A stretch of DNA of 64,000 nucleotides from UBA7985 sp038141425 (lineage in GTDB: Bacteria > Pseudomonadota > Alphaproteobacteria > UBA7985), in NCBI GenBank assembly GCA_038141425.1, contig JAYQIC010000011.1, positions 124,001 through 188,000 on the forward strand. The letters run 5' to 3'. Positions 56,666 to 64,000 of the stretch are shown one piece after another. The position numbers and the translations under genes were made by a program. Below the pieces are notes generated by a model that searched no databases, was not told the DNA's origin, and saw only the letters and a program-made list of their open reading frames with translations. Each line of letters starts with the position of its first letter. The first letter of the stretch is position 1.

Positions 56666-57273
56666 ATGCCCAAGAAGGACCCACAGCGCAAATGCGCGGT
56701 AACCAACCAGGTCGCCGACCGGGACGCTTTGCTGCGTTTCGTGCTCGATCCGGACGGTTGCGTGACCTTCGACTCGGGCAAACGGCTGCCGGGACGTGGA
56801 ATCTGGTTAACTCCGCACCGGGATGTGCTAGAGACTGCCGTAAAGAAGAACGCCTTCGCCCGCGCAGCGAAAACCCCGGCCCGGGTGCCGGGGGATTTGG
56901 TGTCAAAGGTGGAGCAGCAGGTCCGGAAGACGAAACTGGACCGGTTGGGTCTGGCACGACGGTCTGGCGCTCTGATCGTCGGCACGGAGAAAACCCGGGA
57001 CAAGCTGCGGCAGGAAAGCTGGCGCTGCTGGTGCTGGCCTCCGATGGCAGCCCGCGAACCACGGCTCCGCTCATTCATCTCGCCGGTCAGACTGGGACCG
57101 AGGTGCTGGTGAGCGAAAGCGCTGAAACACTGGCACAGGCCCTCGGCCGTGCCACAGCCGTCTGTTCGGGGGTTCTTGATGCCCGGATGGCGGCAACAAT
57201 TCTGGCAGACCACGCCCTGCACAGCGGCGTCGGCCTGTCGACTGATCCGACGGTCGCCGAGGCGGCTTCATAG
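56666..57273 (+). CDS. YlxR-L7Ae type RNA-binding protein (one frameshift)
   Basis: The N-terminal YlxR (DUF448) domain shows RKCAVTNQVADRDALLRFVLDPDG and GKRLPGRGIWLTPHRDVLETAVKKNAF. The C-terminal part (KLALLVLASDGSPRTTAPLIHLAG) is L7Ae-like. An extra base near 57015 puts the halves in different frames. The corrected protein is about 202 residues. It lies between nusA and infB, the invariant position of ylxR. Likely nucleic-acid binding. Confidence 0.88.
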
Positions 57274-57383
57274 TAACAGCATCCCCTCTGCGGGGATCAC
57301 AAGCACGGGTATGAATGCAATGCGCTGACAATCCCGAAAGGATGATGCGGCACCTGCCGCGGTGAGAAGGGTTTTGAGACACA

Positions 57384-60053
57384 ATGTCGACCGATAACAA
57401 CAACAACGGCTCCGAGAGCAAGCAACCGCTCCGACTGTCCAAGCCAGGCAAGCTTGAGCTTCGCAAGACGGTGGACGCCGGTCAGGTGAAGCAGTCGTTC
57501 AGCCACGGGCGGTCGAAGACCGTCGTGGTCGAGAAGCGGACCAAACGCACCTTTGAGCGGGGCGCCACCGGCAAGATGGCTGCCGTACCGAATCAGGAGC
57601 TGGCCGAAGGTCTTGCCAGCCTGAAGAAATCCGGCCCGTCGAGCGATCAGGACCGGGCAGATGCCGCCCGCCGCGCCGCCGAACGCGCCTTCCGCGACGA
57701 ACCCGTTGACGGTCTTACCGCATCCGAGCGTGAAAAGCGTATTGCCGTTCTGGAGCAGGCCAAGGCCCGTGAAGAAGAGCGCGCCGAACAGGTCGCCGCC
57801 GACGCCGCCCGCCGCGAGCAGGAGCGCAAGTCCCGCGAAGCCGCCGAGCGCGCCCGCCAGGACGGGCTGCGCCAGCTGGCCGAGGCTGAGGAAGCCCGCC
57901 GCCAGGCCGAGCGCGCCGCCAAGGAAGCCGACGCCGCACCGAAGGCAGCAGAGCCAACCAGCGACGCCCATTCGAAGGAAGCCCTCGCCGACGCCTCGGT
58001 CGAACCCCCTGCTGACAATGTTCGCACCAAGAAGGGCGAGACCCCGCCCCGGCCGCAGCGCGGCCCGGAAGAAGCACCGGTCTTCGGCCGTGTGAAAAAG
58101 GGCAAGGGCGCTGACGATCAGGGCAAGAAAACCACTCTGCGCGCCAAGAATGACGGTGGCCGCCGCCGCAGTTCCCGCCTGTCCGTCGCTGATGCGCTGG
58201 AGGGGGATGAGGACCGGATGCGTTCGCTGTCGTCGATCCGTCGTCAGCGCGAGCGGGAGAAGCAGCGCGCCAAGGAAGCGCTGGCCACCCAGCAGAAAAT
58301 CGTGCGTGAAGTCATCGTACCGGAAACCATCACCGTCGGCGAACTCGCCAACCGTATGGCCGAGCGCTCGGGTGACGTGATCCGCGAGCTGATGAAAATG
58401 GGCGTGATGGCCACGGTGAACCAGTCAATCGACGCCGATACCGCCGAACTGGTGGTGGCGGAACTGGGCCACACCATCCGCCGGGTTGCCGATTCTGACG
58501 TTCTCGAAGGCCTCGACGCGCCGACCGACGACGACGGTGCTGTGGCGCCGCGTCCACCGGTTGTGACGGTCATGGGCCACGTCGATCACGGCAAGACCTC
58601 GATCCTCGACTTCTACCGCAAGGCCAACGTGGTCTCCGGTGAGGCCGGGGGCATCACCCAGCACATCGGCGCCTACCAGGTGCAGTCGGCGGGTGGCAAA
58701 CTGATCACCTTCCTCGACACCCCGGGCCACGCCGCCTTTACCGAGATGCGTGCCCGTGGCGCCAACGTCACCGACATGGTGATTCTGGTTGTCGCCGCCG
58801 ATGACGGCATCATGCCCCAGACCGAGGAAGCCATCGCCCACGCCAAGGCGGCCAACGTGCCGCTGATCGTTGCCGTCAACAAGTGTGACCGCCCGGACGC
58901 CGACCCGCTTCAGGTTGAGCAGGCACTGCTTCAGCACGAGGTGCAGGTTGAATCCATGGGCGGTGAAGTGCAGGTCGCCCATGTCTCCGCCCTCAAGGGT
59001 GACGGCATGGACACCCTGCTCGAAGCCATCGAGCTGCAGTCCGAAGTTCTCGACCTCAAGGCCAACCCTGACACCCGTGCCTCCGGCGCCGTCGTTGAAG
59101 CCAAGATGGAGAAAGGCCGCGGATCGGTCGCCACCGTGCTGATCCAGCGCGGTACCCTCAACGTCGGCGATGTCTTCGTTGCAGGCACCGAGTGGGGCAA
59201 GGTCCGGGCGCTGGTCAACGATCAGGGCCAGCAGGTCAAGCACGCGACACCAGCCACGCCGATCGAAGTTCTGGGCCTCAACGGCACCCCGGTCGCTGGT
59301 GACGAGTTCATCGTGGTCGAGTCCGAGGCCCGGGCGCGTGAGGTTGCTGAATTCCGTCAGGCCAAGGCCAAGGAAGCCGCATCGCTGGCCTCCAAGGGCT
59401 CGCTGGAATCCATGTTCTCCGCGCTCAAGGAAGGCTCGGCCGAAGAGCTGCCGATCGTCATCAAGGGCGACGTGCACGGTTCGGTCGAGGCCATCATCGG
59501 CACCCTGCAGAAGCTGTCGACCGACGAGGTCAAGGTCAACGTCCTGCACCAGGGCGTCGGCGGTATCACCGAGTCCGACATCACGCTGGCCCGCGCGTCG
59601 CAGGCCATGGTGGTGGCCTTCAACGTCCGCGCCAATGCGCAGGCGCGCGACAGCGCCAAGCGCGACGGCATCGACATCCGCTACTACTCGATCATCTACG
59701 AGCTGGTCGACGACGTAAAAGCGCTGATGAGCGGTCTGCTCAAGCCTGAGGAACGCGAGAGCTACCTCGGCTACGCGAGCATTCTGGAAACCTTCAACGT
59801 CACCAAGGTCGGCCGGGTGGCCGGTTGCCGGATTACCGATGGCGTGGTCAAGCGCGGCGCCAAGGTACGCCTGCTCCGCGACGACACGGTCATCCACGAA
59901 GGCACGCTCAAGACCCTGCGCCGCTTCAAGGATGAAGTGCGTGAGGTCGCCAATGGCCTCGAGTGTGGTATGGCGTTCGAGAACTATCAGGACATCCAGG
60001 TCGGCGACCAGATCGAGTGTTTTGAGATCGAAGAAATCGCACGCGAGCTCTGA
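57384..60053 (+). CDS. infB: Translation initiation factor IF-2
   Basis: IF-2 is the GTPase that brings fMet-tRNA to the 30S subunit. 889 residues, intact. It has a long charged N-terminal region rich in Ala/Glu/Arg (coiled, ~80-260), then an IF2 N-domain (VPETITVGELANRMAERS). The GTPase has VTVMGHVDHGKTSILD (G1), DTPGHAAFTEMRARG (G3) and NKCDRPDAD (G4). The C-terminal C1/C2 domains end GDQIECFEIEEIAREL. The gene is not followed by rbfA. Confidence 0.97.
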   Translation: MSTDNNNNGSESKQPLRLSKPGKLELRKTVDAGQVKQSFSHGRSKTVVVEKRTKRTFERGATGKMAAVPNQELAEGLASLKKSGPSSDQDRADAARRAAERAFRDEPVDGLTASEREKRIAVLEQAKAREEERAEQVAADAARREQERKSREAAERARQDGLRQLAEAEEARRQAERAAKEADAAPKAAEPTSDAHSKEALADASVEPPADNVRTKKGETPPRPQRGPEEAPVFGRVKKGKGADDQGKKTTLRAKNDGGRRRSSRLSVADALEGDEDRMRSLSSIRRQREREKQRAKEALATQQKIVREVIVPETITVGELANRMAERSGDVIRELMKMGVMATVNQSIDADTAELVVAELGHTIRRVADSDVLEGLDAPTDDDGAVAPRPPVVTVMGHVDHGKTSILDFYRKANVVSGEAGGITQHIGAYQVQSAGGKLITFLDTPGHAAFTEMRARGANVTDMVILVVAADDGIMPQTEEAIAHAKAANVPLIVAVNKCDRPDADPLQVEQALLQHEVQVESMGGEVQVAHVSALKGDGMDTLLEAIELQSEVLDLKANPDTRASGAVVEAKMEKGRGSVATVLIQRGTLNVGDVFVAGTEWGKVRALVNDQGQQVKHATPATPIEVLGLNGTPVAGDEFIVVESEARAREVAEFRQAKAKEAASLASKGSLESMFSALKEGSAEELPIVIKGDVHGSVEAIIGTLQKLSTDEVKVNVLHQGVGGITESDITLARASQAMVVAFNVRANAQARDSAKRDGIDIRYYSIIYELVDDVKALMSGLLKPEERESYLGYASILETFNVTKVGRVAGCRITDGVVKRGAKVRLLRDDTVIHEGTLKTLRRFKDEVREVANGLECGMAFENYQDIQVGDQIECFEIEEIAREL

Positions 60054-60087
60054 AGGCTCGGCTGAAACACCGAACGCCGCGCCCCTG

Positions 60088-61132
60088 ATGGGACAGCGGC
60101 ACTCGGGGCTGGCCGTCGGCTTTGCCGCGCTGTTGGCCTTGTGTGTCGGTGTCGGATGGTTCGGGGGCTTTGCCAGCCCGGCGCATTCTCAAACGCCGTC
60201 TCAAACCCAATCCCGCGAAACAATCCGGGTCATCGCCACTCCCCTGCCTGCACCAACCGATCTGCCGCCCGCCTTCAGCTGGGTCGGCGGACTGGCCCTG
60301 AGTGCGGAGAACCCGCGTTTGGGCGGGGTCAGCGGCATCGGGGTCGGGCTGGTGCCCTCGGGCGTCGAGCGCGGTGTGCGGCTGCTGGCCGTGACCGACG
60401 ATGGCGACCTGCTCACCGGTGATCTGATGCTGGATTGGACGGATGACCTCCGCCTCGAAGGCCTGGCCGGAAACAGCCTGCAACGTTTACCCGATCCGCG
60501 ACCGACAGACCGACCTGCCGGCGCGACAGGCCGAATCACTGACCGCGTGGCAGGGGCAGCTGGCGCTGGGCTTCGAGCAGCGTCACCGGGTCGGCCTGAT
60601 GGACGGCGACGCTCTGGTGAGCGACCTACCGGTTCCCATCGCCCTGCGTGATCTGGGGCGGAGCAACGCGGGTGTAGAGGCTTTGGCAACGCTGCCCGAC
60701 GGGCGGCTGTTCGCCGTTGCCGAAGGGGTTCAGCGCGAAGGTGGCCTGCGCGCCTGGGTCCATGAAGCTGGCAGCCAAGACTGGCCGATACTGGTCTACG
60801 AATGGGACGGCGAGTTCGCCCCGACAGGCGCCGACGTCAGCCCCGACGGGCGCTGGCTGGTGCTGAGCGAGCGCCGCTTCATCTCCATGCGTGAGCCGCT
60901 GCGCAACCGGCTGGTGCGGGTGCCGGTGAGCGCGGTTGAACCGGGCGCCCGGCTGGATCCCGAAGTCATCCTCGACCTCGACCCAATCCTCGGCGCCATC
61001 GCCAACGTGGAATCGGTGTCGCTGATGGCCACCGAAGAACCGGGTACGGTGCTGATCTTCCTCGCCACGGATAACAATTTCATTGGGCTGCTGCCCACTA
61101 TGCTCGCCGTCCTGCTCTGGCGCCCGGGCTAA
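60088..61132 (+). CDS. Esterase-like activity of phytase family protein (one frameshift)
   Basis: An exported protein with signal peptide (AVGFAALLALCVGVGWFGGF, cleavage near PAHSQ). The family (phytase-like beta-propeller) is indicated by LSGVSGIG-like GGVSGIGVG, VTDDGDLLTGDL, FEQRHRVGLM, LPDGRLFAVAEG, WLVLSERRFISMREPLRNRLVRVP. The frame breaks between about 60480 and 60535. About 348 residues. It starts 35 bases after infB and may be co-transcribed. Substrate unknown. Confidence 0.8.
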
Positions 61133-61232
61133 TTTTCCCCTAAGACCAAGCCGTTACCCGACCCGAGCCGGAACACCCGCAGGCCTCCTGCCTGCCGGGC
61201 CGCGCACCGGGGTACAACTGGAGAAAAGACGA

Positions 61233-61832
61233 ATGACACAGCAGCAGTCTGCCGCTCTGCCGGCGCTGGTGATTGCCGGCGCGCTCATGGCCTTCGTGGT
61301 CTACATTTCCAACGTGCTGGTCGGCATCCGCATCGGATGGCTCAATGAAAACTGGTTCAACTACGGCCAGTTCACCTTTCCTGTTGCCTTCCTGATCACC
61401 GACATCATCAACCGCCTGTTCGGCGCGCGGCGCGCGCTGTGGGTCATCGCCATCGGTTTTCTCGGTGGTGTCGCCTTCTTCGTGGCCAGCGGTAGCAGCG
61501 TCGGCGCCGTTTTTGCTGACCCTTGGTCGGTTGGTCGGATCGCGCTGGGGTCGCTGACTGCCTTCGTCGTCGGACAGGTGCTGGACATCGGCATTTTCAA
61601 CAGCCTGCGCCAGCGCGCGTGGTGGGTCGGGCCGCTGGTCAGCTCGCTGGTCGCCAGCCTGATCGACACGGTTATCTTTTACGGCATCGCCGCGGGCGGC
61701 TCGGAGAACTGGATGAACTTCGCCAGCGTCGATTTCGGCGTTAAGGCGCTGGTCGCAGTAGTGGCGCTGGTGCCGATCCGGCTGGTAATCGCCGGAATGT
61801 TTGCCCGGTCGGGCAGCACGAATGCGGCTTAG
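61233..61832 (+). CDS. Queuosine precursor transporter (YhhQ/VUT family)
   Basis: This 199-residue membrane protein has six hydrophobic segments, including LVIAGALMAFVVYISNVLVGI and FTFPVAFLITDIINRLFGARRALWVI, with the family motif TFP...TDIINR. YhhQ imports preQ0/preQ1. Start ATG 61233. It overlaps queA by 11 bases, and tgt follows, strongly supporting a queuosine role. Confidence 0.88.
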   Translation: MTQQQSAALPALVIAGALMAFVVYISNVLVGIRIGWLNENWFNYGQFTFPVAFLITDIINRLFGARRALWVIAIGFLGGVAFFVASGSSVGAVFADPWSVGRIALGSLTAFVVGQVLDIGIFNSLRQRAWWVGPLVSSLVASLIDTVIFYGIAAGGSENWMNFASVDFGVKALVAVVALVPIRLVIAGMFARSGSTNAA

Positions 61833-62869
61833 CGACTTCGATTTCAGCCTGCCCGAGGCGCTGATCGCCCAGCGCCCGGTTTACCCCCGTGCCGCAGCAC
61901 GCCTGCTGCACGTACGGGGGGACGGCAGCCGGGTGGACCGGACCTTTGCCGACCTTGCCGCCTGCCTGCGCGATGGCGACTTGCTGGTGTTCAACAACAG
62001 CCAGGTCTTCGCCAGCCGCCTGATCGGCCAGCGCGAGCGGGACGGGCAGCGGTTCGACGGTCGTATCGAAGTGACGCTGGTTGCAGAAACCGACGAACCC
62101 AGCGCTCTGGGTCTGCTACGCCCGCCCGGGCAAGAAGCTCGAACCCGGCGACGGCCTGCATTTCAGTGACCGGCTCAGCGCCGTGGTCGAGGCCAAGGAC
62201 GGCGCCGACATCAAACTCCGCTTCGACGCGCAGGGCGCGGATCTGCTGGAAACCATCGACGCGCTGGGTCACATGCCGCTGCCGCCCTATATCCGCCGCG
62301 CCAAGGGCGGGGAGAGCCGCGACCGCGAGGACTACCGCACCTTCTGCGGGCGGTAGATGGGATCGCTGGCCGCCCCAACCGCGAGCCTGCACTTCGACGA
62401 GGAAACGCTGGAGAGCCTGAGAGCCGCCCGCGCGCTCGGGGTCGCCGAGGTCCGTCTCGATGTCGGTCTGGGCACCTTTGCCCCAATCCGCAGCGACGAT
62501 ATCAGCGACCATCAGATGCACCACGAATCCTGCGCACTGGACGCGGACAACGCCGCCCTGATCGCCAGCGCCCGCGCCGAAGGCCGCCGCGTCGTCGCGG
62601 TCGGCACCACCGTGCTGCGCGCGCTGGAGAGCCTGCGCGGGCAGGCCGGCGCGATGAGCACGGATATTTTCCTCAAGCCCGGCGATGACTTCCACGTCGT
62701 CGACGCGCTGATCACCAACTTTCACCTGCCGCAGTCGACGCTGTTCATGCTCGTCTGCGCCTTCAGCGGGACCGAGTCGATGAAGGCCGCATACGACCAC
62801 GCCATCGCAGCCGAATACCGGTTTTTCAGCTACGGAGACGGCTGTTTTCTGGAGCGACCCACGGGATGA
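61822..62869 (+). CDS. queA: S-adenosylmethionine:tRNA ribosyltransferase-isomerase (frameshifts, apparent TAG)
   Basis: QueA makes epoxyqueuosine from preQ1 in tRNA. The N-terminus MRLSDFDFSLPEALIAQRP is typical. Breaks occur near 62105. A TAG at 62354-62356 (after TFCGR) is probably the product of two compensating indels: reading the middle one base over gives AVDG before SLAAPTASLHF. The rest is clean: RLDVGLGTFAPIRSDD, VAVGTTVLRALES, DALITNFHLPQSTLFML. About 349 residues once corrected. Confidence 0.9.
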
Positions 62870-64000
62870 GCGACTTTTCTTTTGAGATTCTAGGCACCGA
62901 TGGCGCGGCACGGCGCGGGCGCCTGCACACGGCACACGGCACGGTCGGACCCCGGCCTTCATGCCCGTGGGCACAGCGGCGACGGTAAAGGCGATGATGC
63001 CGGAGAGCGTCCGCGCCACGGGCGCTGAGATCATCCTCGGTAACACCTATCACCTGATGATTCGGCCGACGGCTGAGCGCATTCACCACCTCGGCGGCCT
63101 GCACAAATTCATGCACTGGGACGGGCCGATCCTGACCGATTCAGGCGGCTATCAGGTGATGTCGCTGGCCGACCTGCGCAAGATGACGGAGGAGGGGTCA
63201 CCTTCCGCTCGCACATCGACGGCAGCAAGCACCGGCTGACCCCGGAAGACTCCATGCACATCCAGCATCTACTGGGTTCAACCATCACCATGGCGCTGGA
63301 TGAGTGCACGCCCTACCCCCATCGACAAGCTCGGCGCGGACACCTCCATGCAGCTGTCGATGCGCTGGCCAAGCGGTCCCGGGAGGCCTGGGTCGACCGC
63401 CCGGGCTACGGCATTTACGGGATTGCGCAGGGCTCGACCTTCGCCGATCTGCGCGAAGAATCGATCCGCGCGCTTGAGCCCATGGACTTCCACGGCATCG
63501 CCGTCGGTGTCTCGCCGTAGGCGAAGGTCAGGATCCTGATGTTCGAAACGCTGGACGCCTGCGAACCGCACCTGCCGCGGGACAAGCCGCGCTACCTCAT
63601 GGGCGTGGGCAAGCCGCTGGATCTGGTCGGTGCCGTGCGCCGTGGGATCGACCAGTTCGACTGCGTACTGCCAACGCGGTCGGGGCGGACGGGGCAGGCC
63701 TTCACCTGGCGCGGGCCGATCAACATGCGCAACGCCCGGCACCAGGACGACCCGCGCCCGATCGACGAGGATTGCAGCTGCCCCGCCTGCCGCAACTATT
63801 CGCGCGCCTACATCCGCCACCTGCACCGCGCCGATGAAATGCTCGGCGCCATGCTGTTGTCGTGGCACAATATCCAGCACTATCAGGACCTGATGGCGCG
63901 GATGCGCTCGGCGATCGAGGCCGGCGCCTTCGCTGACTTTGAAGCCGGAGTGGTGGCGGGTTATGCCCGAGGCGACATCGACCCCCTTGACCCCGCTGCG
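62866..64000 (+). CDS. tgt: Queuine/preQ1 tRNA-guanine transglycosylase, 3' end cut off (several frameshifts)
   Basis: Tgt exchanges guanine-34 for preQ1. Motifs are FMPVGTAATVKAM, ILGNTYHLMIRP, the active-site DGPILTDSGGYQVMSL, ITMALDECTPYP, DKPRYLMGVGKPLDLV, FDCVLPTRSGRTGQAFT, and the zinc-binding EDCSCPACRNYSRAYIRHL. The frame breaks near 62950, 63197, 63315-63375, 63512 and 63537; a TAG at 63518-63520 results from the fourth. Without correction no part is long. The window ends about 20 codons before the expected stop. Confidence 0.92.

Noticed and set aside
54976..57273. 765-residue fusion of NusA and the YlxR-L7Ae protein
   Set aside because: It is created by frameshifts at the nusA 3' end and inside ylxR. 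Proper stops and starts exist in the alternate frames.
62354..62356. UAG recoding (queA and ispA stops)
   Set aside because: The queA TAG disappears when two one-base indels are undone. Only ispA remains, and TAG ends other genes normally (for example the rlmD-like and S49-upstream genes), so no code change is supported.

Overview
This window is GC-rich DNA from an alphaproteobacterium. Signs are the DUF721-dsbA-smc order, the split b/b' ATP synthase stator genes, a MucR/Ros regulator, the aerobic cobaltochelatase pair cobS-cobT next to a J-domain gene, and the phoH-ybeY-corC-lnt-XRE-trmB-rimP-nusA-ylxR-infB order. I cannot place it more precisely than Alphaproteobacteria (Rhodospirillales-like at best). 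It is almost entirely housekeeping sequence. I see no rRNA, tRNA, CRISPR array, prophage or insertion sequence.

Layout. 0-4.6 kb: DUF721 gene end, dsbA-like, smc. 4.7-7.3 kb: F0 ATP synthase operon (atpI, B, E, F', F) ending in a terminator. 7.5-8.6 kb: azlC-azlD exporter. 8.6-9.2 kb: gene-free island of hairpins and repeats. 9.2-14.6 kb (minus): PPDK-like PEP enzyme, glyS, glyQ. 14.7-16.9 kb (minus): S49 protease, enoyl-CoA hydratase, ArsR regulator. 17-24.5 kb (plus): TusA, HDAC-like deacetylase, xseB-ispA-dxs-tlyA, an RlmD/TrmA-type methyltransferase, Bax-inhibitor-1 protein. 24.7-28.1 kb: NtrC-type response regulator, an isolated rbfA, an MFS transporter. 28.1-31.8 kb (minus): cobT, cobS, J-domain protein. 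31.8-36.2 kb: bolA, a ribbon-helix-helix protein, then minus-strand DUF2889, CNNM/CBS protein, aroB and aroK. 36.3-40.0 kb (plus): small membrane protein, xerD, accA, yggS, orphan OmpR-type regulator. 40.2-43.0 kb (minus): PH-like membrane protein, xth, class I amidotransferase, lolA. 43.3-47.1 kb: nfuA, Bax-like glucosaminidase, tsaB, rimI, mucR. 47.2-60 kb: miaB-phoH-ybeY-corC-lnt, XRE regulator, trmB, rimP-nusA-ylxR-infB. 60-64 kb: phytase-like esterase and a queuosine module (transporter, queA, tgt), cut by the window end.

How the genes work together. The isoprenoid/RNA cluster (xseB-ispA-dxs-tlyA) and the translation cluster (miaB to infB) are conserved alphaproteobacterial blocks. cobS-cobT with the J-domain gene point to aerobic cobalamin synthesis. 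The last three genes pair salvage of queuosine precursors with their insertion into tRNA.

A dominant feature is single-base frameshifts. About 24 genes, most of them essential (smc, atpE, glyS, nusA, lnt, queA, tgt), need one or more one-base corrections, often at short C or G runs. The most economical reading is uncorrected indels in a long-read assembly, so I annotate these as full-length genes and mark the break points. No clear new defence or mobile system is visible. The most unusual items are a dispersed three-hairpin element between convergent genes, a PPDK-like protein without the usual ATP-grasp half, and a triple 22-bp direct repeat upstream of an orphan response regulator.
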